From Naumannella halotolerans (lineage in GTDB: Bacteria > Actinomycetota > Actinomycetes > Propionibacteriales > Propionibacteriaceae), in NCBI RefSeq assembly GCF_004364645.1, contig NZ_SOAW01000001.1, positions 310,001 through 374,000 on the forward strand: a stretch of DNA of 64,000 bases, read 5' to 3'. Made by a program: the position numbers and the translations under genes. Of the stretch, positions 7,990 through 15,329 are shown in pieces. Every line of letters starts with the position of its first letter. Positions within the stretch are counted from its first letter, which is position 1. The notes beneath the pieces are model-generated. The model made no database searches. It had not been told where the DNA came from and was given only the letters and a program-made list of their open reading frames with translations.

Positions 7990-8018
7990 ATACTAACGCT
8001 CGGCGATAGTATCGACAA
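7990..8018 (-). promoter_or_regulatory. higBA promoter with a palindromic operator candidate
   Basis: Read on the minus strand, -35 TTGTCG (8013-8018) and -10 TAGTAT (7990-7995) are separated by 17 bp, and the GTG start follows 6 nt after the -10. The perfect palindrome CGATAGTATCG (8004-8014) overlaps the -35 and spacer, a sensible site for HigA autorepression. HigA binding is inferred. Confidence 0.7.
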
Positions 8019-8070
8019 ACGCAAGTAGCGGGGGTGACGCACCTGTCGCCAGACACCGGTGAACGACACG

Positions 8071-8097
8071 GGCCGCCATCACTGTGATGGCGGCCCA
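8071..8097. terminator. Hairpin between higB and glnA
   Basis: A perfect inverted repeat, GGGCCGCCATCAC around a single T, makes a 12-bp stem with a 3-nt loop. It lies about 90 bp beyond the glnA stop and probably terminates glnA transcripts. Confidence 0.7.
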
Positions 8098-8186
8098 TGC
8101 GGCCGTGAAGCCTGAGGCTTCTGCGGCCAATTTGCGGCCAAACGGAGGAAAGGTCGTGCGTTTCCCCAGTCTGGCGCTGGCTGTTG

Positions 8187-9608
8187 TCAGATGTTGTAGT
8201 ACAGGTCGAACTCGTAAGGGGTCGGACGCAGACGCGCACCGTCGATCTCGCCGCGCTTGAGGTCGACCCACTGGGCGATCAGGTCCGGGGTGAACACGTC
8301 ACCGGCGGTCAGGAAGTCGTGGTCGGCCTCCAGGGAGTCGAGCACGGCCGGCAGCGACGCCGGAACCTCGGGCACCGAGATGCCCTCCTCGGCCTCCAGC
8401 TCGTACAGGTCGCGATCGGAGGGCTCGCCCGGATCGATCTTGTTGATGATGCCGTCGATGCCGGCCATCAACATGGCCGAGAAGGCCAGGTACGGGTTGG
8501 CCGACGGGTCGGGGCAACGGAACTCGATGCGCTTGGCCTTCGGGTTCGGGCCGGTCAGCGGGATCCGGATACAGGCCGAACGGTTCCGCTGGCTGTAGGC
8601 CAGCTTCACCGGAGCCTCGAAGCCCGGCACCAGACGGTGGTAGGAGTTCAAGCTCGGGTTGGTGAAGGCCAGCAGCGACGGAGCGTGCTTCAGGATGCCG
8701 CCGATGTAGTAGCGGGCGGTGTCGGACAGGTTGGCGTAACCGGACTCGTCGAAGAACAGCGGCTCACCGTTGTTCCAGATCGAGGAGTGGCAGTGCATAC
8801 CCGAACCGTTGTCACCGAAGATCGGCTTCGGCATGAAGGTGGCGGTCTTGCCGTTGGCGAAGGCGGTGTTCTTCACCAGGTACTTGAACTTCATGACGTT
8901 GTCGGCGCTGGTCAGCAGCTCGTCGAAGCGCCAGTTGATCTCCGCCTGACCGGCGGTGCCGACCTCGTGGTGGGCGCGCTCGACGACCAGGCCGGTAGCC
9001 TCCATGTGCTTCACGATCTCATCGCGCAGATCACCGAAGTGGTCGTAGGGCGCCACCGGGAAGTAGCCGCTCTTGTAGCCGACCTTGTAGCCCAGGTTGC
9101 GGCCGTCCTCGTCGGCACCGGTGTTCCAGGCGCCGGCCACGGAGTTGATCTTGTAGACCGCGGAGTTCGGGGTGGTGTCGTACTGCACGCTGTCGAAGAC
9201 GTAGAACTCGGCCTCGGGAGCGAAGAACGCGGTGTCACCGATGCCGGTGGTCGACAGGTACGCCTGAGCCTTCTTCGCGATGTTCCGCGGGTCCCGGCTG
9301 TAGGGCTCCTTGGTGATCGGATCGTGGACGAAGAAGTTCACCACCAGGGTCTTGGCGATCCGGAACGGGTCGAGGTAGGCGGTGGTCGGATCCGGGAACA
9401 GCGACATGTCCGACTCGTGGATCTTCTGGAAGCCGGTGATCGACGAACCGTCGAAGGCCAGGCCGTCCTCGAACACCTCCGGCCCGAACGAACCGGCCGG
9501 CACCGTGAAGTGCTGCATCACGCCCGGCAGGTCACAGAACCGGACATCGACAACCTCGATGCCCTCGTCCTTGATGTAGGCCAACAGGTCTTCCGAACTC
9601 GTGAACAT
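8187..9608 (-). CDS. glnA: Glutamine synthetase, type I
   Basis: Makes glutamine from glutamate, NH4+ and ATP; a dodecameric cytoplasmic enzyme. The 473 residues match the GSI-beta length. Motifs in order: [17 protein letters not shown] (latch region), [12 protein letters not shown] with metal-binding Glu, [14 protein letters not shown], the ATP loop [25 protein letters not shown] and the Glu-containing [14 protein letters not shown]. The adenylylation-type tyrosine sits in [11 protein letters not shown], so the enzyme should be controlled by GlnE. GGAGGGCAG precedes the ATG. A GlnR box 67 bp upstream gives transcriptional nitrogen control. Next to an RDD-family gene, as in other actinomycetes. 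Confidence 0.98.
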   Translation of the reverse strand: MFTSSEDLLAYIKDEGIEVVDVRFCDLPGVMQHFTVPAGSFGPEVFEDGLAFDGSSITGFQKIHESDMSLFPDPTTAYLDPFRIAKTLVVNFFVHDPITKEPYSRDPRNIAKKAQAYLSTTGIGDTAFFAPEAEFYVFDSVQYDTTPNSAVYKINSVAGAWNTGADEDGRNLGYKVGYKSGYFPVAPYDHFGDLRDEIVKHMEATGLVVERAHHEVGTAGQAEINWRFDELLTSADNVMKFKYLVKNTAFANGKTATFMPKPIFGDNGSGMHCHSSIWNNGEPLFFDESGYANLSDTARYYIGGILKHAPSLLAFTNPSLNSYHRLVPGFEAPVKLAYSQRNRSACIRIPLTGPNPKAKRIEFRCPDPSANPYLAFSAMLMAGIDGIINKIDPGEPSDRDLYELEAEEGISVPEVPASLPAVLDSLEADHDFLTAGDVFTPDLIAQWVDLKRGEIDGARLRPTPYEFDLYYNI

Positions 9609-9674
9609 CTGCCCTCCACAGCAACTTGGTCATACCGGATGAACCGGCGGTCAGGGCAAGGCTAGGCAGAGGCG

Positions 9675-9712
9675 GTTTCCCTGCCGTTGCGCCCATGTTT
9701 CAGCGACGTTAC
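9675..9712 (-). promoter_or_regulatory. GlnR box upstream of glnA
   Basis: On the minus strand the sequence reads GTAAC-n6-GAAAC-n6-GCAAC-n6-GAAAC (GTAAC 9708-9712, GAAAC 9697-9701, GCAAC 9686-9690, GAAAC 9675-9679). This is the known actinobacterial GlnR a1-b1-a2-b2 arrangement with exact 6-nt spacers and one deviation from consensus (C in the third block). It ends 66 bp before the glnA start codon. Confidence 0.88.
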
Positions 9713-9805
9713 ACGGCCGCGCAGAGCCTGTGGTGGCGCGGTTCTGCGTCGTGGAAACCGGTTGCCCGATCCGTGGGACGGCGGCCCGATCGGGTGGATT
9801 CTGCT

Positions 9806-9835
9806 TTGGCCGGGCCTCGGTCGCCGAACTACTGT
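9806..9835 (+). promoter_or_regulatory. Promoter for the RDD-family gene
   Basis: TTGGCC (9806-9811) and TACTGT (9830-9835) are separated by 18 bp, and ATG 9843 follows 7 nt later, which predicts a leaderless mRNA. It diverges from the glnA promoter and GlnR box. Confidence 0.55.
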
Positions 9836-9842
9836 GGAGCCG

Positions 9843-10274
9843 ATGAACGCGCAGGCTACCCCGAAACCGGAGCAATGGCCCGGCCAGCAACTGGGACTAC
9901 CCGAGTCGGGAACCGGCGCATTGGCCAGCTGGGGACAGCGGATCGCCGCCCTGATCATGGACTGGGCGACCTGCACCCTGCTCGCCTTCGCCGTCCTCGG
10001 TTCGGAGGTGATCTACGGCCAGGGGTGGGAACGGTTCGCGGTACTGATCACCTTCTTCCTCGAGTCCGCCGTCCTGTCCGCACTCGCCGGTGGATCCTTC
10101 GGGCAGTTGCTGGCCCGGATCGCCGTGATCCGCCTGGATGGGGAGCAGCTCGGATGGCGGGCCGTACCCCGCGCACTGCTGGTCAGCCTCGCGCTGCCCG
10201 CATTGATCATCGGCCCTCACCGTCGTGGCCTGCAGGACCTCCTCTGCGACACGGTGGTCGTCCGTCGCCGATGA
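9843..10274 (+). CDS. RDD-family membrane protein
   Basis: A 143-residue integral membrane protein of the RDD family, whose members have about three helices and mostly unknown (some transport-related) roles. The family block is GALASWGQRIAALIMDWATC (residues about 24-43), with the Arg and Asp of the RDD signature, followed by hydrophobic segments LLAFAVLGSEVIY and FAVLITFFLESAVLSALAGGS, then FGQLLARIAVIRLDG and GLQDLLCDTVVVRR. Its stop overlaps the next ATG (ATGA), so translation is coupled with the DUF2797 gene. The neighbourhood glnA-RDD is conserved in actinomycetes. Confidence 0.88.
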   Translation: MNAQATPKPEQWPGQQLGLPESGTGALASWGQRIAALIMDWATCTLLAFAVLGSEVIYGQGWERFAVLITFFLESAVLSALAGGSFGQLLARIAVIRLDGEQLGWRAVPRALLVSLALPALIIGPHRRGLQDLLCDTVVVRRR

Positions 10275-11182
10275 AGCCTGCCCAGCTGCCGGCACCGGGG
10301 GAGTGGCTGGTCCACGGGGTTCGGCTCGACGCAACCCGCCGTCCGGTGCTGCTGGCCGAGAGTCGGGGTCACTTCGTCGAATGGCCGCTGACCGGACGCC
10401 AGCTGGGTTTCCGGGTGAGTTCACCCGAGCGCTGGTGCCTCGGTCACCGGGACACCGACGGCAACCGGATCGCCTGCCCCGACACGGCGACCGTGATCAC
10501 CGGTCAACGCTGCGCGCGGTGCGAGGCGGCGGATCCGTACCGCTGGATGCATATCGTGCATCGCAGTGCCTTCCTGGGCCCGCACTTGCGCGCGCAGGTG
10601 ATGCAACCGCACTGGCTGTACGTGGCAAGTTTCGGCCCGCGCCTGCACAAGGTGGGCACCGCCGTACAGGGACGACAGTGGACCAGGGTCGCCGAACAGG
10701 GAGCCTTGCTCGCCGGTTACCTCGCCGTGGCCGACGACGGGATCGAGGTCAGACGGCTGGAGGATCTGGTGAGCGCCCGCACCGCCCTCGGCCAGGTGGT
10801 ACGGCCGGCGGCCAAGTCGGCGGCACTTGTGGCAGGCGCCACCCCGGAGTCGACCAGGGCCGGACACGATCGGTTGATCACCGAGGCCCGTGCCCTGCTC
10901 AGGGCGGAGACGACTGCTGCGGTGATCGACGAGCAATGGATCGCCGACCCGGATCCGGCTCCGATGCTCGCCGGTCACATCCTTCACGCCTATCCGTACT
11001 CATTGGCTGAGGGGGCACATGGATTCGAGATCATCTGTGTGCTCGGAAGCTCTGCACTGGTTCGGCTGCAGGGCGACGAGGACGACACCTTCGTCGTCGA
11101 CCTCACCCACCTGACGGGACGCCGGATCGTCACCGCCTCGATCGCCACCACGGCACCGGCGGTGCAGAACGGATTGTTCTGA
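10271..11182 (+). CDS. DUF2797 domain-containing protein
   Basis: A 303-residue soluble protein of the actinobacterial DUF2797 family, function unknown. A cluster of possible zinc ligands lies at about residues 55-100: RWCLGHRDTDGNRIACPD, then GQRCARCEAADPYRWMHIVHRS, with paired CxxC and nearby His. This suggests a zinc-stabilised, possibly nucleic-acid-interacting module. Downstream is a conserved GPRLHKVGTAVQGRQWTRVAEQGALLAGYLA block, GIY-YIG-like in its rhythm. It is co-transcribed with the RDD gene by ATGA overlap and ends at a hairpin. The ATG at 10271 is chosen over a much longer open frame beginning at 9626. Confidence 0.8.
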   Translation: MKPAQLPAPGEWLVHGVRLDATRRPVLLAESRGHFVEWPLTGRQLGFRVSSPERWCLGHRDTDGNRIACPDTATVITGQRCARCEAADPYRWMHIVHRSAFLGPHLRAQVMQPHWLYVASFGPRLHKVGTAVQGRQWTRVAEQGALLAGYLAVADDGIEVRRLEDLVSARTALGQVVRPAAKSAALVAGATPESTRAGHDRLITEARALLRAETTAAVIDEQWIADPDPAPMLAGHILHAYPYSLAEGAHGFEIICVLGSSALVRLQGDEDDTFVVDLTHLTGRRIVTASIATTAPAVQNGLF

Positions 11183-11189
11183 GACCGCG

Positions 11190-11235
11190 AACCGGCCCCG
11201 GTGTGCGAGGGATCTCGACACTGCCGGGGCCGGTT
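11190..11235. terminator. Bidirectional terminator hairpin
   Basis: AACCGGCCCCGG (11190-11201) and its exact complement (11224-11235) flank a 22-nt loop between two converging genes. Confidence 0.65.
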
Positions 11236-11261
11236 GCGTGATCGTCACCGGACCATGCGGG

Positions 11262-12251
11262 TCACTGTGCCGGTACGGCCTCCTCCAGCTTCGGTACCAA
11301 CTGCTCCAGGGCGTACCGCTGCGAGACCGGTGTGCCGAGTGAGTAGGCCTGGGAAAGGTCGTCATCGAGGACGATCGCCCGGCCGTCCTCGACGGCGGGG
11401 ATGGCCTGCCAACTCGGGTCGTCGGTGATCTCGGTCGCCTCCACCCAGATCGGAAAGGCGACGATCACATCGGCGTCGAGCAGGTTGAGCTGCTCCTCGG
11501 ACACGTCGACACTGAAGCCGGTGTCGCTCGGCGGCAGCGCCTCTACCTGCGGGTTCTGCACGAACCCGAGCTTCTTCATGAAGGCCACCCGGCTGTCCTC
11601 CAGATAGGCTCCCCAGCCGTCGGCGGTACGGGCGACCGCGCTGACGGTCTTGCCCTCCCACTCCGGATGGGCGGCCGCGGCATCGGCGAACGCCTGCTCG
11701 GTCTCGGCCAGCATCCGCTCTCCGGCCTCGGCCTCACCCAGGGCGGTGGCGATCATGGTCACCTGCTGTTCGGCATCGGTCAGGTAGTTGTCACCACCCT
11801 CGGGTACGCCGATGGTGGGTGCGATTGAGGAGAGCCGGTCATAGCCTTCCTGATCACCGGAGCTGCGGACGTCCAAGATCAGATCCGGATCGAGTGCTGC
11901 CACGGCCTCGTAGGACAACTCCAAGGTGCCGAGGATCTCCGGTGGGGTGTCGTACAGTCCGGCCGACCAGGGGCCGACGCCCTCCCCGCCGAAGGACAAC
12001 CAGTCCGATGCCCCGACCGGCTGCACTCCCAGGTTGAGGGCGATCTCGGCATCACCCCAGCCCAGGGCGACCACTCGTTCGGGCTTGTCCTCGACGACCA
12101 CGTCGCCGAACTTCGTACCCACCGTGGCCGGGAATCCCGCAGCGACATCGCCGTCATCGCCACCGGTGTCGGTGTCACCTGAGGAGCAGCCGGTGAGAAG
12201 CATGGCTGCGGCAACGAGTGCCACCGAGGGCGTGGCAAGTCTGATCATCAT
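11262..12251 (-). CDS. Iron-siderophore ABC transporter substrate-binding lipoprotein
   Basis: Extracytoplasmic ferric-siderophore receptor of the FecB/FepB type. The 329 residues open with a lipoprotein signal peptide (ATPSVALVAAAMLLTGC, lipobox LTGC, Cys about 22) and a Ser/Gly/Asp linker. The binding domain has the family landmarks RVVALGWGDAEIALNLGVQPVGASDW, LDPDLILDVRSS, YDRLSSIAPTIGVPEG and LNLLDADVIVAFPIW. It diverges from the permease gene across an 81-bp gap with an IdeR/DtxR-like box. The rest of the transporter is broken, so this receptor may be orphaned or served by components elsewhere. Confidence 0.92.
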   Translation of the reverse strand: MMIRLATPSVALVAAAMLLTGCSSGDTDTGGDDGDVAAGFPATVGTKFGDVVVEDKPERVVALGWGDAEIALNLGVQPVGASDWLSFGGEGVGPWSAGLYDTPPEILGTLELSYEAVAALDPDLILDVRSSGDQEGYDRLSSIAPTIGVPEGGDNYLTDAEQQVTMIATALGEAEAGERMLAETEQAFADAAAAHPEWEGKTVSAVARTADGWGAYLEDSRVAFMKKLGFVQNPQVEALPPSDTGFSVDVSEEQLNLLDADVIVAFPIWVEATEITDDPSWQAIPAVEDGRAIVLDDDLSQAYSLGTPVSQRYALEQLVPKLEEAVPAQ

Positions 12252-12274
12252 TTCCCTCGTGTGCTGGCCGAAAA

Positions 12275-12293
12275 CTGTGTGAGCCTAAACTAA
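12275..12293. promoter_or_regulatory. IdeR/DtxR-like iron box
   Basis: The minus-strand sequence TTAGTTTAGGCTCACACAG matches 14 of 19 positions of the DtxR/IdeR consensus TTAGGTTAGGCTAACCTAA. It lies between the divergent iron-transport genes, so iron-dependent repression of both is likely. Confidence 0.6.
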
Positions 12294-12332
12294 GCCGGTG
12301 CCCGAGTCCACGACGCCCGCACGAGGCAGCGG

Positions 12333-13316
12333 TTGATCTTGTTGGTGGTCAGTGTGGCGGCACTCGTCGTCGCCATCGGGCTCAGCCTGGCCATCGGGAC
12401 GCGTCCGGTCCCACCGCACGTGGTGCTGGACGTGATCCTGGGACGGCCGGTCGACCCGCAGGACTACCACGCGGTTGCGGTGCTGCGGTTCCCGCGGACG
12501 GTCGTCGGTCTGCTCGCCGGAATCGGGCTCGGAGTCGCCGGCGCGGTGATGCAGGCGTTGACCCGCAACCCGTTGGCCGATCCCGGTCTGCTGGGGGTCA
12601 CCGCCGGTGCCTCCTTCTTCGTGGCGATCGCGGTCTCGGCTCTCGGTGTCGGCTCACCGGCCGCCTACACCTCGTTCGCGCTCGCCGGTGCGCTGGTCGC
12701 CGCGGTCGCCGTGGCGCTGATCGGCGGCTCGCGGGGGAAGGGCATCGACCCGATCCGGCTGACCCTGGCCGGTGTCGCGCTGACAGCGGTCCTGACCGGC
12801 ACCGTCTCGGCGATCCGGGCGGCGGCCCCGCGTACCTTCAATGCGATGCTGACCTGGGAGATCGGGTCCCTGGTCAACCGCGGCTGGGATGTGATCATCC
12901 CGATCGGCCCGGTGATCTTGGTCGGTACGCTGCTCGCCTTCTTCATCTCCGGCCGGTTGAACACGATGGCCATGGGTGATGATCTTGCCACCACGCTCGG
13001 TACCTCGGTCGCCGGTACGCGGGTGCTGGCGGTACTTGCGGTGGCCGCCCTGGCCGGCGGAGCGACAGCCATCGCCGGCCCCATCTCCTTCGTCGGCCTG
13101 ATGGTGCCCCACATCGTGCGCAGGTTCTCCGGGGGCGACCAACGCTGGATCATCGGTATCAGCGTGCTGCTCTCCCCGGTGCTGCTGCTGTTGTCCGATG
13201 TGCTCGGCAGACTCGTGCTCTGGCCCGGTGAGATGGCCGTCGGCGTGGTCACCGCGTTCCTCGGTGCACCGTTGCTGATCGCGATCATCCGGCAGAAGAA
13301 GGTGATCGCACTGTGA
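12333..13316 (+). CDS. FecCD-family iron-siderophore permease (start region possibly shifted)
   Basis: Polytopic ABC permease for ferric siderophores. The 327 residues contain the family blocks LRFPRTVVGLLAGIGLGVAGAVMQ, LTRNPLADPGLLGVTAGASF, LTLAGVALTAVL, WEIGSLVNRGW and the ATPase-coupling loop GPISFVGLMVPHIVRRF, ending GEMAVGVVTAFLGAPLLIAII. The TTG at 12333 follows GAGG and could be a real start. However, a GTG at 12298 begins VPESTTPARGS in another frame, and adding one base near 12330 would join it and give a more normal N-terminus. The stop overlaps the next GTG start (GTGA). The second permease and the ATPase are not intact. Confidence 0.8.
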   Translation: MILLVVSVAALVVAIGLSLAIGTRPVPPHVVLDVILGRPVDPQDYHAVAVLRFPRTVVGLLAGIGLGVAGAVMQALTRNPLADPGLLGVTAGASFFVAIAVSALGVGSPAAYTSFALAGALVAAVAVALIGGSRGKGIDPIRLTLAGVALTAVLTGTVSAIRAAAPRTFNAMLTWEIGSLVNRGWDVIIPIGPVILVGTLLAFFISGRLNTMAMGDDLATTLGTSVAGTRVLAVLAVAALAGGATAIAGPISFVGLMVPHIVRRFSGGDQRWIIGISVLLSPVLLLLSDVLGRLVLWPGEMAVGVVTAFLGAPLLIAIIRQKKVIAL

Positions 13317-13697
13317 GCTCCACCGCCGATGCCACCACGCCCACCGGACGGCCGGTGGAGAGTCTGCGCGAACGGCAGCTGCGGCGTCGCCGACTCGTGC
13401 TGCTGGGGCTGGTCATCGCCACCGCGGCGTTGATGATCTTCGCGTTGAGTCTGGGCGATTATCCGATGCCGCTGCTCGACGTCCTGCGTGCCCTGACCGG
13501 TACGTCCGGTTTCGACTGCGATGAAGGCGGGGCAGAAGATCGCCGAGGGCACCCCCGAGGAGATCGTCACCGCCGAGAACGTCGAGCGGGTCTTCGGACT
13601 GCGGTGTGTGGTGATCCCCGACCCGCTGACGGGCAGCCCGATGGTCGTACCGCACAGTGCTGCCACGGGCGGAGAACAGCGGCCCGATCTGCGCTGA
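13313..13697 (+). pseudogene. Deletion fusion: N-terminus of second FecCD permease joined to C-terminus of FecE-type ATPase
   Basis: The reading frame from GTG 13313 encodes about 65 residues of a second siderophore permease (RRRLVLLGLVIATAALMIFA, LGDYPMPLLDVLRALTGTSG) and then loses homology. From about 13512, in the next frame, the sequence encodes the end of a siderophore ATPase: AMKAGQKIAEGTPEEIVTAE, then NVERVFGLRCVVIPDPLTGSPMVVPH, stop TGA 13695-13697. The missing part, most of a permease and all Walker/ABC motifs of the ATPase, should be roughly 1.5-1.9 kb (estimated from usual family lengths). The breakpoint lies within 13505-13520. The product cannot be a working transporter part. 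Confidence 0.9.
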
Positions 13698-13725
13698 GCG
13701 TTGGCGTCGCTTCTTCTGCAGCAAT

Positions 13726-13752
13726 GGCCCCCCGCAGGCACGTCAGGGGGCC
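13726..13752. terminator. Terminator hairpin between fec remnant and CDF gene
   Basis: GGCCCCC (13726-13732) pairs with GGGGGCC (13746-13752) over a 13-nt loop, between converging genes. Confidence 0.55.
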
Positions 13753-13778
13753 GTTCCTGCGGGAGAGATCGCGGAGGG

Positions 13779-14723
13779 TCAGGCGTGGCGGGCCTCGGTC
13801 GGCTCGCGTTCGCTGAGGTGCTGGGTCTCGATCTGGAACGTCGAATGGGTGATGGAGACCTCGAAGTGTTCGGCCACACAGCGCTGGATCGACTCCAGGA
13901 TCTCCGGGGCGTGGCCGTCGCCGAAGCAGCGTTCCTCCACCACCACATGTGCGGTGATGGTCGGCAGTCCGGTCGCGACGGTGGAGGCGTGCAGGTCGTG
14001 CACCCCCTTCACGTGCGGCAGCGCTTCGATGTGGCTGCGTACCTGTTCGAGGTCCAGGCCGGCGGGGGTGAACTCCATCAGCACGCCCAAGGTCTCCTTC
14101 ATGATCACCAAGGCCCGGGGAACGATCAGCACGGCGATGAAGAGGCCGGCCAGTGCGTCGGCGCGCATGAAGCCGGTGGTCCAGATGACGATCGCGGCGA
14201 TGATCACGCCGATCGAGCCGAGCGCGTCATTCAACACCTCGAGGAAGGCGGCGCGCATGTTGAAGTTGTCCTTGCGGCCCGAGGCCAGCACGGCGACGGC
14301 GACCAGATTGGCCAGCAGACCGATCACGCCGAAGATCAACAACTCCGATCCCGGTATCTCCGGTGGGGCGAACAATCGGCGGACACCCTCGATCGCGGTG
14401 TACAGGCCGACCACGATCAGCAGGGTCGCCTGACCGAGCGCGGCGATCACCTCGATCCGGCGGAAACCCCAGGTACGCTTCGCAGTCGGCGGGCGGAGCA
14501 TCATGGTGGCGGCGATCAGCGCGACCAACAGCCCACTGGCATCGGCCAGCGCATGGGCGGTGTCGGTGAGCAGCGCCAAGCTACCGGTGATCACTGCACC
14601 GACCGCCTGGGCGAGGACGATCGTCGCGGTCAGGCCGAAGGCGATCGCCAGCTTCCGGCGAGCCCCCGGGGTCCGTGCCTCGGCCGATCCATGATCATGC
14701 CCGTGCGAATGTCCGGCGCCCAT
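13779..14723 (-). CDS. Cation diffusion facilitator (CzcD-like Zn/Co/Cd exporter)
   Basis: Proton-coupled divalent metal exporter of the plasma membrane. The 314 residues begin with a His-rich tail (GAGHSHGHDHG) and contain six helices and a cytoplasmic ferredoxin-like C-domain (about 215-305: LEQVRSHIEALPHVKGVHDLHAST, THSTFQIE). The transport site in helix 2 is DTAHALADASG (HxxxD). In helix 5 the partner motif reads LEVLNDALGSIGV, with Glu where Zn exporters usually have His. The start overlaps the stop of the ArsR gene (ATGA), so regulator and exporter form one operon induced by metal. Confidence 0.92.
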   Translation of the reverse strand: MGAGHSHGHDHGSAEARTPGARRKLAIAFGLTATIVLAQAVGAVITGSLALLTDTAHALADASGLLVALIAATMMLRPPTAKRTWGFRRIEVIAALGQATLLIVVGLYTAIEGVRRLFAPPEIPGSELLIFGVIGLLANLVAVAVLASGRKDNFNMRAAFLEVLNDALGSIGVIIAAIVIWTTGFMRADALAGLFIAVLIVPRALVIMKETLGVLMEFTPAGLDLEQVRSHIEALPHVKGVHDLHASTVATGLPTITAHVVVEERCFGDGHAPEILESIQRCVAEHFEVSITHSTFQIETQHLSEREPTEARHA

Positions 14724-15235
14724 CAGGCATTCTCCAAACTGCTGCCGAACCCCTCCGGGTTGCGCTCACCGGTGCCGAGGTCCGCGGCGTCGAGTAGGTC
14801 GCTGTCGAGCTGATCGGCGTGGCCCGACGCGGTGCGGCCCGATGCGGTGTGGCGGCCCGACGCCCGATTCTCGGCGACGTCGCTCGACTGCAGGTGGCTG
14901 CACAACTGCAGCCGGGCGCCGGTGGGGGACAGGATCCGCTCGGCGGAACCGAACAATGCCTGCAGATCCTCGCTGTTGCTCAGTCGGTACATGGTCGCCC
15001 GCCCGGCAGGTCGGCTGGTGACCAGGCCGCAGTCCTTCAGGAACGCCAGGTGGGCGCTGATGGTCGACTGGGCCAGGCCGAGGTGTTCGACCAGATCCCG
15101 TACGCGGTGCCCACCCAGGGTCAGGTGTTGCACGATGGTCAACCTGGTGGGGTCGGAGAGTGCGCCGAAGAGGTGGGCATACACCGCCGTCGCGGCAGGA
15201 TCAATGCGGAACACCGTCGGCTTATTCATCGTCAC
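14723..15235 (-). CDS. ArsR/SmtB-family metal-responsive repressor
   Basis: Winged-helix repressor expected to release DNA when it binds metal, derepressing itself and the CDF exporter it overlaps. The 170 residues carry the ArsR fold at about 15-100: AHLFGALSDPTRLTIVQHL, RVRDLVEHLGLAQSTISAHLAFLKDCGLV (recognition helix AQSTISAHLAFL), GRATMYRLS. A long C-terminal extension (about 110-170) holds CSHLQSSDVAENRASGRHTASG with one Cys and two His that could be sensor ligands, as in CmtR-like proteins. The start is GTG 15235; ATG 15229 two codons later is an alternative. Confidence 0.88.
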   Translation of the reverse strand: MTMNKPTVFRIDPAATAVYAHLFGALSDPTRLTIVQHLTLGGHRVRDLVEHLGLAQSTISAHLAFLKDCGLVTSRPAGRATMYRLSNSEDLQALFGSAERILSPTGARLQLCSHLQSSDVAENRASGRHTASGRTASGHADQLDSDLLDAADLGTGERNPEGFGSSLENA

Positions 15236-15238
15236 ATG

Positions 15239-15251
15239 GCGATGATATCGC
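15239..15251. promoter_or_regulatory. Possible ArsR operator
   Basis: GCGAT-GAT-ATCGC, a 5-3-5 inverted repeat, lies 4 bp upstream of the arsR-type start. Autoregulation by the encoded repressor is inferred from position only. Confidence 0.4.
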
Positions 15252-15292
15252 TGTTGAGCGAATCTTCAATGCCTGCGGGTCGAGCCCCGTTC

Positions 15293-15320
15293 CGCCCCGG
15301 CGTCCCAACGACCCGGGGCG
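15293..15320 (-). terminator. Hairpin downstream of aldehyde dehydrogenase
   Basis: CGCCCCGG (15293-15300) pairs with CCGGGGCG (15313-15320) over a 12-nt loop, just past the minus-strand stop at 15330. Confidence 0.5.
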
Positions 15321-15329
15321 ATGCACCGT

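Noticed and set aside
8034-8186. Possible phage attachment site or integrase scar beside higBA
   Set aside because: No integrase, tRNA end or direct repeats were found; the palindrome is better explained as a terminator.
8184-9665. Plus-strand open frame of 493 codons across glnA
   Set aside because: It is exactly antisense to glnA and arises from GC-rich third positions; its residues show no family and it has no ribosome site.
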